Shown piece by piece: positions 53,892 through 63,252 of a DNA stretch of 64,000 nt. The notes under the pieces were generated by a model. The model made no database searches, had not been told where the DNA came from, and saw nothing but the letters and a program-made list of their open reading frames with translations. Origin of the DNA: Photobacterium toruni (GTDB taxonomy: Bacteria > Pseudomonadota > Gammaproteobacteria > Enterobacterales > Vibrionaceae). Position 1 is the stretch's first letter, and every line of letters begins with the position of its first letter. The stretch is taken from the NCBI RefSeq assembly GCF_024529955.1, contig NZ_AP024855.1, forward strand, positions 1,054,001 through 1,118,000. The letters run 5' to 3'. The position numbers were made by a program, and so were the translations under genes.

Positions 53892-53924
53892 AATAGCTCT
53901 TTGCTTGAATAAGAAAGAGCTATT
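53892..53924 (-). promoter_or_regulatory. Hairpin masking the LysR ribosome-binding site
   Basis: AATAGCTCTTT and AAAGAGCTATT form a perfect 11-bp stem around an 11-base loop. Read left, the 3' arm contains the only Shine-Dalgarno-like sequence (AAAGAG), five bases before the ATG, and the stem ends directly at the start codon. Translation should therefore need the stem to open. No T run follows, so it is not a terminator in this direction. Confidence 0.7.
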
Positions 53925-53954
53925 TTATGTGGCTTACTATTTGATATCTAGCGA

Positions 53955-55793
53955 TTACTTCTCGTTTTGATACATGGCGAAGCTAAAGGGAGCCAATGTT
54001 AGTGTTTCTTCTAATTTGCAAGCGATTTCGTTATAAATATCAAAGACATTATGATTCGATAATCCATCAGGAAGTGTAATATCAACCGCATTAGCACTGT
54101 TATTGATAACCACCGTAATGCATTCGTCTTTTAAGATTTTTTGGTAGATAAGGCATTGCTGCTCATCATCACTCATTAGCCAATTAATATTATGAACACG
54201 TAATGCAGGGTGTTGTTTGCGTAATTTGATGATCTGCATAATATGGTGTTTCATGCCCATATCATGTTTGCTTTCATCCCAAATCATGCATTTACGATTT
54301 AAGGGATCGGCTCCGCCATCTAAACCAATTTCACTGCCATAATAAATACACGGTGTGCCACTGTGGGTAAATTGGAATAAATAGGCCAGTTTTACTTTCT
54401 CTTTATTGCCATTACAACGATGAAGAATACGAGCTGTATCATGACTATCTAACAATGAAAACGCCACTTCATTGACTGCAATAGGGTAGCTTGTATTAAC
54501 ATCATTGACTGCATATTTGAATTGACTCGCATTGAGATTTCCGTGAGCAAAGAATCCTATCATTGCATCTGATAATGGGTAATTCATCACGGCATCAAAT
54601 TGGTCACCAGCAAGCCAATTCATTGAATCATGCCACGCTTCACCTAAGATGTAGATCTCAGGTTTAATCGCTTTTAACTCATTACGAAAGCGTCGCCAGA
54701 AGCGTTGGTCAACTTCGTTGGCGACGTCTAAACGCCACGCATCAATATCAAAGTTACGTACCCAGTAGCGACCAACTTCAAGTAAGTATTCCATCACTTC
54801 TGGGTTTTCGGTATTTAACTTTGGCATGTTTTGCGCAAAGGCAAAGGCGCGATAGTTGAGATATTCTTTACTGTGTTGATCTTTTTTAGACTCGTCTACA
54901 AGAGGGAATTTATCGATATAGAACCAATCAATGTATTTTGAATCTTTACCGTTTTTAATGACATCTTGCCATTGAAGAGAATCGGCACCAATATGATTGA
55001 ATACGGCATCTAGCATGACTTTCATGCCACGTTTATGAGCTTCTGTAATTAGCGCTCTTACCGTGTCGTCGTAACCAAAGGCTGGGTCAACTTTTAAATA
55101 ATCAACAGTATCGTATTTGTGATTGGTTTTGCCTTCAGTAATTGGGGTGAAATATAAACCGGTAATACCAAGATCTTGCAAGTAATCAAGATGGTCAATA
55201 ACGCCTTGTAAATCACCACCAAAGAAGCTGTCGATTTTTGGATCTTCAGAGCCCCAAGGAAGTGCATTGCTTGGGGAGATTGAGGGATCACCATTGGCAA
55301 AACGCTCAGGGAATATTTGATACCAAACTGTCTCTTTTACCCAATGTGGTGGGCTAAATACATCTGTTGGGTTCATGTATGGGAAGCAGTAAAAATTGAG
55401 TAATTGGCTTAATACAGGATCTGCATCATCGGTGATAGTGAAAATTTGTTTTTCAGTAACGAGCAGTGTTTCGTTGTCTTTACCTTCTAGAAGAAAAGCA
55501 TAGCGAGCGCGGGAAAATCGCGGTTGCGCTTCGCAGAACCAGTAATCAAACAATTCTGTTTCACACTCTTTTTTCATGACAAAGTTTTCGCCGCCACTCC
55601 AACCCATCGCATCTTCTGCATTGAGGTTGCCGCCACCGCCACCGAATGTCCAATCGTATGGATCACCAATTCGTAATGTGGCGTTATCGACTTCGCCTTT
55701 TGCGGTACGAATGCGTAAATGAAGAGTTTCTTTATCATACATGTATGAGTAGCTAGAGTGAGAACGATGATAAATTGCGGCTTTTGTGATCAT
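53955..55793 (-). CDS. GH13 alpha-glycosidase (cyclomaltodextrinase/neopullulanase-like)
   Basis: Cytoplasmic hydrolase that cuts cyclodextrins, pullulan fragments or maltodextrins. Seen: an N-terminal CBM34-like domain (about residues 1-130), then a catalytic barrel: DAVFNHIG (262-269), DAWRLDVANE with nucleophile D356, LGEAWHD with acid/base E385, and LLDSHDTAR with D452. At 612 residues with no signal peptide it fits GH13 subfamily 20. It is the last gene of the maltodextrin set, after a terminator-like hairpin. Confidence 0.92.
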   Translation of the reverse strand: MITKAAIYHRSHSSYSYMYDKETLHLRIRTAKGEVDNATLRIGDPYDWTFGGGGGNLNAEDAMGWSGGENFVMKKECETELFDYWFCEAQPRFSRARYAFLLEGKDNETLLVTEKQIFTITDDADPVLSQLLNFYCFPYMNPTDVFSPPHWVKETVWYQIFPERFANGDPSISPSNALPWGSEDPKIDSFFGGDLQGVIDHLDYLQDLGITGLYFTPITEGKTNHKYDTVDYLKVDPAFGYDDTVRALITEAHKRGMKVMLDAVFNHIGADSLQWQDVIKNGKDSKYIDWFYIDKFPLVDESKKDQHSKEYLNYRAFAFAQNMPKLNTENPEVMEYLLEVGRYWVRNFDIDAWRLDVANEVDQRFWRRFRNELKAIKPEIYILGEAWHDSMNWLAGDQFDAVMNYPLSDAMIGFFAHGNLNASQFKYAVNDVNTSYPIAVNEVAFSLLDSHDTARILHRCNGNKEKVKLAYLFQFTHSGTPCIYYGSEIGLDGGADPLNRKCMIWDESKHDMGMKHHIMQIIKLRKQHPALRVHNINWLMSDDEQQCLIYQKILKDECITVVINNSANAVDITLPDGLSNHNVFDIYNEIACKLEETLTLAPFSFAMYQNEK

Positions 55794-55807
55794 AACTAAT
55801 TCCGTTT

Positions 55808-55858
55808 AATAAAAAACCAATCTAAATAAGCGTTAAGCAAGTATTTATCTAGATTGGT
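55808..55858 (-). terminator. Terminator between the debranching and GH13 genes
   Basis: ACCAATCTA (55816-55824) pairs with TAGATTGGT (55850-55858); read left it ends in TTTTTT. It lies between two co-directional genes, so it may attenuate GH13 expression. Confidence 0.75.
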
Positions 55859-55883
55859 ATAAGTACGTGATGGATAATCAATG

Positions 55884-57857
55884 TTACTTTTGAATCGTTT
55901 GTTCGTAATATTTCACAACGCGTAATACTTCACTGACGCTCCACGCTTGAGCAAAACAACCACGAGATTGACTTGGTGCGTAACCATCATAGATTTCAGC
56001 CAATTGACCAATACACCCTTCATATAGGCCATCTTGGTTATGTGCAATAAACTGCTCCACAATACGAACTAAGTCTTTATCTTGTGGGAATTGACGTAAG
56101 ATCCCCATTAAGAATTGACCAATCATAAAGCCCCAAACTGTGCCTTGGTGGTAGGCCATGTCTCGGTCAAAATGCGAGCCTGTACATACTGCTTTAAATT
56201 CAGGATCACTCATTGCAAGCGAGCGTAAACCTAACGGTGAATACAACTCTTTATAAATGGTAAGAATGACTGAACGTGCTCTTTCTTGGCTTAAAATAGG
56301 GAAAGGTAAACCAACGGCATAGGCTTGATTTGGGCGGATTTGTTGATTAACTTCGCCCTCTTTAATCCAATCATTTAAGTATCCTGCATCATTGTAAAAC
56401 TCATCGTTAAAGGTGGTTTTTACTTGCTCTACCAGTGCAGGTAATTCTGGCATCGGCTTATTCAGCTTTTGATTAAAGAAATTCAAAATAGAGAGCGCAT
56501 TAAACCAAAGCGCGTTAATTTCTACTGCACATCCGTGTCTTGGGGTTGGTACGATATCGCCGTAACGAATGTCCATCCAAGTAAGCTGATCAAAACCGCT
56601 GCCGCCGCTGATCAAGCCGTTATCAAGCATCTTAATCTCAAAGTCAGTACCGTTACGATAATGCTGATAAATGTTAGTCATGCACTCGTATGCTTCATCA
56701 CGGATAAACTCCAGATCGCCGCTCGCTTGGTAATATTCATATAAGCTAACAATGAAGAGTAGCGAGGCATCAATGGTGTTATACATTGGCTCAACCCCAG
56801 CTTCAGGGAAAAGATTTGGTAAAACGCCACGGCGTTCGTAACGGATAAAGGTACGGAAGATCTGTCTTGCGTCTTCAAATTGATTGGTCGATAAATTACA
56901 GCCCCATAATGCAATCATGGTGTCACGACCCCAATCGGCAAAGAATGGGTAGCCTGCAATGATTGATTTTGATTCAGTCGAGTCACGATCTACCACAAAT
57001 TGCTCACTGGCACGAACTAATTGCTTGCCAAAAATACTGTGTAGTTTTGAGTGTTCAATGTAGGTTTGTTGACGCTTAATTTCTGCGTTAATCATTTCAT
57101 CGGCAGTCTGCGCTTCTAGAGAAACGGCGCGATCTTCTTGTGCTTCAAACACAATCGAGAATTGTTCGTGCGTTTCAGTGCCTACAAAGGCAATGGTATG
57201 AAGCGCTATTTGAGCATCTGTTGCAGGACGACCATCTCGAGCATCATAAGAGAAGTAAAGACCCGCTTCATAACGAGGATTCTCTAATGCTGAATCAGCA
57301 CCGTTGTGACGATACGCTAATGTCTGACCATTACTGCTGATTTTACCTTCTTGATGGGTAAATTCTTGCTGTCTTGATAGGTTCTGCCCTTTTGCACAGA
57401 AGTGGTATTTTGGTGTTACATTCAACGTAAATGCTTGTTTCAATGGATTGAATATTTGATATTTAACTGCAAGACGGTTTACCCCTTGAGCCATCACAAT
57501 GGTTTTGGTGATTTCAATACCGCGAATACCATAAGTAAATTCAGGAAGATAAGTTTGACTGAAATTATCAAATAATAGCGTTGAATCGACAGTGTCATAC
57601 GGGTTGACATTGGCTTGTGAAGACAGTGGGTGAGCTTCGCCACTCGCTAATGTAATGCGATCATCTAAATGACGTATAAAATTAAAGCGATTGTTTGGTG
57701 CAACAAGGCTTGCCATAAACAACGCATGATCACTTCGACTGCAAGAGCCTGCAAGAGTAAGAGAAGAATAACCACCTAGTCCATTTGTTAGCAGGTAGTT
57801 CGATTCTTCAAGGCGATCCATGTCGCGAAAATTTGCTTTAGAAAGAGAGATTTTCAT
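55884..57857 (-). CDS. Glycogen-debranching-type amylo-alpha-1,6-glucosidase
   Basis: Hydrolyses alpha-1,6 branches of limit dextrins. Seen: an N-terminal beta-rich domain beginning ESNYLLTNGLGGYSSLTLAGSCSRSDHALFMAS (the family hallmark), and a C-terminal (alpha/alpha)6 barrel with GYPFFADWGRDTMIALWG, NTIDASLLFIVSLYEY, GGSGFDQLTWMD, and PNQAYAVGLPFP. About 657 residues from the ATG at 57857, which has AAGG upstream; a TTG at 57881 would add eight. It lacks a signal peptide. It cleaves branch points so that the GH13 enzyme can finish. Confidence 0.88.
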   Translation of the reverse strand: MKISLSKANFRDMDRLEESNYLLTNGLGGYSSLTLAGSCSRSDHALFMASLVAPNNRFNFIRHLDDRITLASGEAHPLSSQANVNPYDTVDSTLLFDNFSQTYLPEFTYGIRGIEITKTIVMAQGVNRLAVKYQIFNPLKQAFTLNVTPKYHFCAKGQNLSRQQEFTHQEGKISSNGQTLAYRHNGADSALENPRYEAGLYFSYDARDGRPATDAQIALHTIAFVGTETHEQFSIVFEAQEDRAVSLEAQTADEMINAEIKRQQTYIEHSKLHSIFGKQLVRASEQFVVDRDSTESKSIIAGYPFFADWGRDTMIALWGCNLSTNQFEDARQIFRTFIRYERRGVLPNLFPEAGVEPMYNTIDASLLFIVSLYEYYQASGDLEFIRDEAYECMTNIYQHYRNGTDFEIKMLDNGLISGGSGFDQLTWMDIRYGDIVPTPRHGCAVEINALWFNALSILNFFNQKLNKPMPELPALVEQVKTTFNDEFYNDAGYLNDWIKEGEVNQQIRPNQAYAVGLPFPILSQERARSVILTIYKELYSPLGLRSLAMSDPEFKAVCTGSHFDRDMAYHQGTVWGFMIGQFLMGILRQFPQDKDLVRIVEQFIAHNQDGLYEGCIGQLAEIYDGYAPSQSRGCFAQAWSVSEVLRVVKYYEQTIQK

Positions 57858-57942
57858 GTGAACCTTACAATTAAATATCAAATGTTATCCCGTGTTTATT
57901 TTATTCACGCTCTAGGTGTTAAATTAACGAGGGAGTTTATAG

Positions 57943-58566
57943 TTAGCTTTTAATTTCGTTATAAACGAGTAACAGTTTTTGCACTTCACCTTGGGTATAC
58001 GCGAGATCTTGGCTCTGTTCATATCCCCACAGCGAGGTAATTTGGACGTCATTTTTGGTTGGTGTTACTTTGAATGCCGCAATGCGTTCTTGCTTACTAT
58101 CAGAAATGAAAAACAGATAAGGTTGAGGCTGGGTAAGCAGTGCATTGTATTGAGAAGGCGTGGTATATACGGCATTCACGGCTTTGACGTTTTGAGTGCC
58201 ATAAAAGCGCTGGGCTTCGGCTAATACAGGTAATGCCATTTCTTGCAATTGTTCATAACTGCTTTCTACATGAAACGAACCGCAATCACTTGGGATTTGA
58301 TCACGCAGGGCTTTGTATTGGGTATTAATGGTTTCTAGCGGCAGGCTTAAATAGTTATTTTCAAACCGTTGTGCTGAGGCAAATAACTCATCATTATTTA
58401 CGCATTGTTTAAAATTTTGCTGCTGCTCAGTAAAGGTTGAGTAGTCAAAAGATGGCTTAGGAAGGCTGCTGTAAGCAATGATAAAGCCGGTAATGAAAAT
58501 AACGACAGCGACAGCAATATGAAGCATATAGTCGTGAATGCGTTGAAGTTGGCCGCGAAAATTCAA
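57943..58566 (-). CDS. Unknown membrane-anchored protein in the maltodextrin locus
   Basis: No family recognised. Seen: a short cytoplasmic N-terminus, one membrane helix (about residues 15-33, IAVAVVIFITGFIIAY) and a 170-residue extracytoplasmic domain with two cysteines (FKQCVNN and PSDCGSF) that could pair, and a beta-type C-terminal half (YLFFISDSKQERIAAFKVTP). It lies between the ATPase gene and the debranching enzyme, on the same strand. A role in dextrin uptake is only inferred from position. Confidence 0.65.
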   Translation of the reverse strand: MNFRGQLQRIHDYMLHIAVAVVIFITGFIIAYSSLPKPSFDYSTFTEQQQNFKQCVNNDELFASAQRFENNYLSLPLETINTQYKALRDQIPSDCGSFHVESSYEQLQEMALPVLAEAQRFYGTQNVKAVNAVYTTPSQYNALLTQPQPYLFFISDSKQERIAAFKVTPTKNDVQITSLWGYEQSQDLAYTQGEVQKLLLVYNEIKS

Positions 58567-58613
58567 AATGTGATTCCTTTCTTTACGGTGTAAATATGTG
58601 CTATCAAGTACGG

Positions 58614-58645
58614 TTTATTGCCCTCAATGGAGAGAGGGCAATAAA
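58614..58645 (-). repeat. Perfect intercistronic hairpin after the ATPase gene
   Basis: TTTATTGCCCTC pairs with GAGGGCAATAAA over 12 bp with an 8-base loop, between the ATPase gene and the unknown gene. No T run follows on the minus strand, so it is more likely a 3'-end stabiliser than a terminator. Confidence 0.6.
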
Positions 58646-58657
58646 AGTGGTTATGTT

Positions 58658-59794
58658 CTATTTCTTAAATTCAGCAGATTTGATTGAGTACTTGATGGAC
58701 TCTTCCGTCTCAGTATCAAAGAAATGCAGCTTGGTGTTATCGATAACTAAGGTGATTTTTTCATCGATCTCTACATCTGGTTCACCGGTGCCCAGTGTGC
58801 CTACAAACATGTTCATTGGTGCGGCATTAAAGAACACGTTGATCGCATCGCCTAAGTATTCGCTGTTAAGTGCGGTGACTTCAAAACAACAATCAGGGAA
58901 CGCATCGCGGTATTTCTTGCCAGAACGAATGGCACTAGAGCGTGCGCCTAACGTCACTGATTTTCCGTTGTAGCCTGTGTCGTTTAAGATCTGTTGGTCA
59001 CTTTCATTTAAGGTAATCGTGAAAGAAGGACACATGAACTGGCCACCTTCGTACATTCCTTCAATAAGGTTCATTGATGGCATACCCATGAAAGTCGCAA
59101 CAAAACAGTTTTTAGGGTTAGTAAATAGCTCTTTTGGAGAACCAATTTGCTGAACTTCACCCATCGACATTAATACGATGCGATCCGCCATGGTCATTGC
59201 TTCAACTTGATCATGAGTTACGTAAATGGTGATTGCGCCCTTAGCTCTGTGCATACGAGAAATTTCAGTACGGGTTGTAGTACGTAACTTCGCATCCAAG
59301 TTACTTAACGGTTCATCCATTAGGTACAGTTTAGGGGTACGAACCATGGCACGGCCTAAAGCCACACGTTGACGCTGTCCGCCTGACAACTCTTTTGGTT
59401 TACGCTCTAGGTACTCTTTTAAAAATAAATCGTCAGAAATATTATCAACCGAGTTTTTAATCTCATCACTTGGGTAATTACGTAATTTTAAGCCGTAACC
59501 AATGTTGTCTCGTACCGACATGTGTGGGTACAGCGCGTAGCTTTGGAATACCATCGCAATATCACGATCTTTTGAGCTGACATCATTGACTACTTTGCCA
59601 TCGATAATGAATTCGCCATCGGTAATGTCTTCTAAGCCAGCAATCATACGTAGGGTGGTGGATTTACCACAGCCTGATGGCCCGACAAGAACAATGAATT
59701 CCCCTTCTTCAATATCGAGATTGAAATCCCGTACCGAGCAGGTATCAGAATTTGGGTATTTTTTATTGATGTTTCTTAATGAAATTTTGCTCAT
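58658..59794 (-). CDS. Maltodextrin ABC transporter ATPase (MalK-like)
   Basis: Energises uptake of oligosaccharides. Seen: Walker A GPSGCGKSTTL, Q-loop VFQSYALYPHM, signature LSGGQRQRVALGRAM, Walker B LYLMDEPLSNLD, H-loop YVTHDQVEAM, and a C-terminal TOBE domain (about residues 240-378). The 378 residues fit MalK/UgpC. The start overlaps the preceding permease's stop as TAATG, so the ATPase is translated with it. MalK also binds MalT in E. coli, but no MalT gene is here. Confidence 0.92.
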   Translation of the reverse strand: MSKISLRNINKKYPNSDTCSVRDFNLDIEEGEFIVLVGPSGCGKSTTLRMIAGLEDITDGEFIIDGKVVNDVSSKDRDIAMVFQSYALYPHMSVRDNIGYGLKLRNYPSDEIKNSVDNISDDLFLKEYLERKPKELSGGQRQRVALGRAMVRTPKLYLMDEPLSNLDAKLRTTTRTEISRMHRAKGAITIYVTHDQVEAMTMADRIVLMSMGEVQQIGSPKELFTNPKNCFVATFMGMPSMNLIEGMYEGGQFMCPSFTITLNESDQQILNDTGYNGKSVTLGARSSAIRSGKKYRDAFPDCCFEVTALNSEYLGDAINVFFNAAPMNMFVGTLGTGEPDVEIDEKITLVIDNTKLHFFDTETEESIKYSIKSAEFKK

Positions 59795-60708
59795 TAGCCT
59801 TTTACTCCACCAGACGTTAAGCCGCCCACGATATAATCTTGAAATTTATAGAAAACGAGAACAGGCGGAATTGCTGCTAAGACCGCGCCTGCTGCGAATA
59901 CGTTGTAGCTAGATTCTTTGATGTTATTGATAAGACCCATAAGACCAACTGCCAGTGTTTTCGCTTCTGAATCCATACTTGCAATCAGGAACTTAGGCAT
60001 GATGATGTCGCCAATTGGACCTAAGAAGCAGAAGATGGCGATAACCATGATCATTGGTTTAACTAATGGTAATAGGATCTCTTTGAAGATCTGCAGTTGA
60101 GTTGCACCATCAATTTTTGCGGATTCATCTAACGCACGAGGAATCGAATCGTAATAACCTTTCATTAAAATCGTATTCATTGTGATGCCACCTGTGGTGT
60201 AGATGAGGATCATAAAGATATACGTATATAGTGTGGCGTTGGCTGAGCTGTAAATACCGATAGAATTCGCAATTGCATACAGAGCAATTAAGCCACTGCC
60301 TGATGGAATGATTTGAATGATCAGCAATGACATTAATGCACTCTTACGTGATTGGTAACGATAACGAGAGTAAACAAACCCCGAAATGGTCACGATAAAC
60401 GTAGAGAGGATCATGGTAATTATCGATACTAAGAAGGTATTGCGATACCAACTTAAATAAGGCGTATTATTGAAAAGATGGATAAAATTCTCAGTTAAAC
60501 TGAAATTCTCAGGAAAGAACGAGGTAGAGTAGAGCGAGTTACTGACGTTAAACGCACTCATTAATGTCACTAAAATCGGGTACAGAATGATCACTGCCAT
60601 AGAAATTAGAAACGCATAACTAAAGATAACACCCATATTTTTAGTAATAACGTGGCGGTTTAAACGTTTCACTTTGATTTGGCGCGCTAAAGGGATTGCA
60701 CTGTCCAT
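59794..60708 (-). CDS. Maltodextrin ABC permease (MalG-like)
   Basis: Second membrane subunit. Seen: six hydrophobic helices in 304 residues and the EAA loop ALDESAKIDGATQLQIFKEILLPLVKP, the docking site for the ATPase. The start overlaps the MalF-like stop as TAATG (60708). Together with the MalF-like gene it forms the channel. Confidence 0.92.
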   Translation of the reverse strand: MDSAIPLARQIKVKRLNRHVITKNMGVIFSYAFLISMAVIILYPILVTLMSAFNVSNSLYSTSFFPENFSLTENFIHLFNNTPYLSWYRNTFLVSIITMILSTFIVTISGFVYSRYRYQSRKSALMSLLIIQIIPSGSGLIALYAIANSIGIYSSANATLYTYIFMILIYTTGGITMNTILMKGYYDSIPRALDESAKIDGATQLQIFKEILLPLVKPMIMVIAIFCFLGPIGDIIMPKFLIASMDSEAKTLAVGLMGLINNIKESSYNVFAAGAVLAAIPPVLVFYKFQDYIVGGLTSGGVKG

Positions 60709-62006
60709 TACATAACCTCCTCATTTTTAAAGGCACCTGCTTTTAGCCATGAATACAAGACTACGGCACCGACAACAGTACTGGTGATTAAGGTGTATAC
60801 CGCCGCTTCGTTGTATTTCGCATCCATCATTAAACGGAAACCTAAAGATGAAATGGTATCGAGCGGTTTGTAGATTGACCCAACGGTTTGAACTGTCGCT
60901 TCACCCAACATGTATACAATGGTGACGTTATTAAAGTTGAAGGTAAATTGGGTAATAAATACCGGAGCAACACTTATTAATATCAAGGGGAGAGTGATAT
61001 CGAAGAAATTGGTCCATGCGTTACCGCCATCGATTGCACTCGCTTCATATAAATCATCAGGAATGGTTTGTAATACGCCCGTTACTAGAATAAATACATA
61101 AGGGAAGCCTAACCACGCTTGGATTAAGATAATGGTAATTTTGGCGTAATCAGCGTTTAGGAAAAAGCCAATAGCAGTGCTTACATCGTATTCATTACCT
61201 GTGAAAAATGGAATAACCATGGTGTTCATGCCACCAATCTTTGAGAAGAAAAGTTGGAAAACAAGAATGGTTAAAAAAGCAGGAACCGCCCAAGGTAAAA
61301 TGTACACAGTGCGAAAGAACTTCTTTCCTCTGATGTGCTTATTGTTTGCAACAACTGCAAGAACAGTACCGAGAACGATGGTGAGTGCTGAAGCACAGAA
61401 AGTCCATGTAAGAGTCCAAGATAACGTTTCTTGAAATGCTGCCGCTGTTCGCTCATTAGTGAACAGACGTTCAAAGTTGGTAAAGCCTTTCCATTCAATA
61501 AGAAATGCTGGTGGTAAAACAGGGCGTTTAAAGTTAGTAAAAGCAACGACAATAGAAACAATTGCAGGTAATAAAGCAAAAACAAACAGTAAGATAAACT
61601 TAGGTGCAGTAATGAGATTAGGTACGATTTCGTGTGATAACCCACGTACTTTTTCAGTAAAGGTAATCGCAAAACCAGATTCATCTATCTGTCTTTTTAC
61701 ATCTTTTGCATCACGAGCAAAAGCGTAATGTAATGCGAAAAAGACCAAGATCATCATTGCGCCAACGGTTGAACCTACCATAATAAGGAAAGAATCATCG
61801 ACAAAGCGCTCTGCACCGATGGTGATTTTCCCATTAGGTTGTTTGACAGCCAATAGACGGAAATTAGGCAGGGTAAATTGAATAAAAACCAATATCTCTA
61901 AAGCCAATATAGAGAATCCAAATAGTGCTTCTCGTGTTCGATGTAGTGCAAAATGGCCACTACCTGGAATCAGCATAGAGAGCCAGAATATAAACGGTTG
62001 ACTCAT
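60708..62006 (-). CDS. Maltodextrin ABC permease (MalF-like)
   Basis: First membrane subunit, 432 residues with about eight hydrophobic helices, including two extra N-terminal ones (residues about 7-55). Seen: the EAA loop LYEASAIDGGNAWTNFFDITLPLI and the N-terminal FWLSMLIPGSGHFALHRTREALFGF, which resembles a small conserved domain found in MalF-type proteins of several gammaproteobacteria. It is translated 113 bp after the binding-protein gene, from which it is separated by a perfect hairpin. Confidence 0.9.
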   Translation of the reverse strand: MSQPFIFWLSMLIPGSGHFALHRTREALFGFSILALEILVFIQFTLPNFRLLAVKQPNGKITIGAERFVDDSFLIMVGSTVGAMMILVFFALHYAFARDAKDVKRQIDESGFAITFTEKVRGLSHEIVPNLITAPKFILLFVFALLPAIVSIVVAFTNFKRPVLPPAFLIEWKGFTNFERLFTNERTAAAFQETLSWTLTWTFCASALTIVLGTVLAVVANNKHIRGKKFFRTVYILPWAVPAFLTILVFQLFFSKIGGMNTMVIPFFTGNEYDVSTAIGFFLNADYAKITIILIQAWLGFPYVFILVTGVLQTIPDDLYEASAIDGGNAWTNFFDITLPLILISVAPVFITQFTFNFNNVTIVYMLGEATVQTVGSIYKPLDTISSLGFRLMMDAKYNEAAVYTLITSTVVGAVVLYSWLKAGAFKNEEVM

Positions 62007-62058
62007 GTAAATAACCTACTTATTTATTAATGTTGTGTAGATATGCCATGTCTTTGTA

Positions 62059-62091
62059 TTGCACGATGCTGAGTGGTTCCGCATCGTGCAA
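62059..62091 (-). repeat. Perfect intercistronic hairpin between binding-protein and permease genes
   Basis: TTGCACGATGC (62059-62069) pairs with GCATCGTGCAA (62081-62091) over 11 bp with an 11-base loop. There is no T run on the minus strand. In the E. coli mal operon an intercistronic repeat after malE protects the upstream mRNA, giving excess binding protein; this hairpin sits in the same place. Confidence 0.75.
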
Positions 62092-62118
62092 ATAGATCAA
62101 GAATTAAAGTGGCGTGAA

Positions 62119-63252
62119 TTACATGTCTTCGATATCAATTTCGATAGTATCAACGGTTGCATTGAGTACTGCTTTTACATTTTGACCTTGTGCGATTTGA
62201 GCAAGACCTGTTTTCATTGGTCCCCATACCTTCATGAACTCAGGAATACTTGGCATAGGCTGGCCGATATTTGTCGCATCAAAGATAGCTTTGTGTAGAG
62301 AGCCTTCTTTGTAATTAACAGATAGGTTAGGTGATACTTCGCGAGTGTCGGTGTACCATTTGTTTGCATTCTCAGGTGTTGCTAAGAACTTGATGAAAGC
62401 ACGAGCACCTTCTTTGTTATCACTGTAACCGTTAACGGTCATTCCTTTTGTACCGGTTAAGGCTTTATATGGATGGCTGCCATCCCAACTTGGAATCGGT
62501 GCTGCACCAACATTAATACCGGCTTTTTCGATATCAGCAATTGCCCATGGGCCGTTGATAATGGCTTTTACTTTTCCTTCCATGAAGTATTTCATCATGA
62601 TGTCATAAGCAACGGTATCATCTTGCATGAGTGTCCAGTGACTTACGCCGCTGTTATATAAACTTTGAGCCGCTAAACCTGCTTTGATTGAATCTGGTGT
62701 ATTTAAACCAATGTCTTGTGGATTATTGTCTTTGAAAATATAGCCGCCATTAGACATAAATAGACCGCCAGTGAAGTAGAAATCAGTAAATTTTGCAGCC
62801 CATTCTGACGGTGGAATTTCTTTCAGTGTTTTGGGTGCCTCTTTTATCATGTCTTTGTTATACAGAAACAAAGTTGTATCTGTAGACATTGGAAGCATGT
62901 AGGTTTGACCGTTATAGGTTGATGCGTTGGTTGCAGCATCTGTATAACCATTAACGGTAAAGTTGGTTGGAGCAATTAAATGTTGATCCGCTAGTTCACC
63001 AATACGGTCATTTGGGATCATGAAAATATCAGCAATGTTGCCTTTTTGAGTTGGTAGCGCTGCCAGTAAATCAAACATGCTTGTTGCTGCTACTTCAACC
63101 TTAAAGTCTTTGCCTTTATTGAACTGCTTTGCAAGTTCGGTGAAGTAAGGAACATAGCTTTTTTCAACGCCAATAACGATGTTTTCTGCAGCTATTGCTG
63201 TGTTACTAAGTAATAGGGCTGCTGAAACGGCAAGTGATAATTTCTTAATCAT
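62119..63252 (-). CDS. Maltodextrin-binding periplasmic protein (MalE-like)
   Basis: Captures oligosaccharides and delivers them to the permeases. Seen: a signal peptide (MIKKLSLAVSAALLLSNTAIAA), the family segments VGVEKSYVPYFTELAKQFNKG and GPWAIADIEKAGINVGAAPIPSWDG, FIKFLATPENANKWYTDT, and the end FMKVWGPMKTGLAQ. At 377 residues it matches MalE/CymE-type proteins. AGGAG lies seven bases before the ATG. First gene of the leftward locus, with a leader hairpin upstream. Confidence 0.92.
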   Translation of the reverse strand: MIKKLSLAVSAALLLSNTAIAAENIVIGVEKSYVPYFTELAKQFNKGKDFKVEVAATSMFDLLAALPTQKGNIADIFMIPNDRIGELADQHLIAPTNFTVNGYTDAATNASTYNGQTYMLPMSTDTTLFLYNKDMIKEAPKTLKEIPPSEWAAKFTDFYFTGGLFMSNGGYIFKDNNPQDIGLNTPDSIKAGLAAQSLYNSGVSHWTLMQDDTVAYDIMMKYFMEGKVKAIINGPWAIADIEKAGINVGAAPIPSWDGSHPYKALTGTKGMTVNGYSDNKEGARAFIKFLATPENANKWYTDTREVSPNLSVNYKEGSLHKAIFDATNIGQPMPSIPEFMKVWGPMKTGLAQIAQGQNVKAVLNATVDTIEIDIEDM

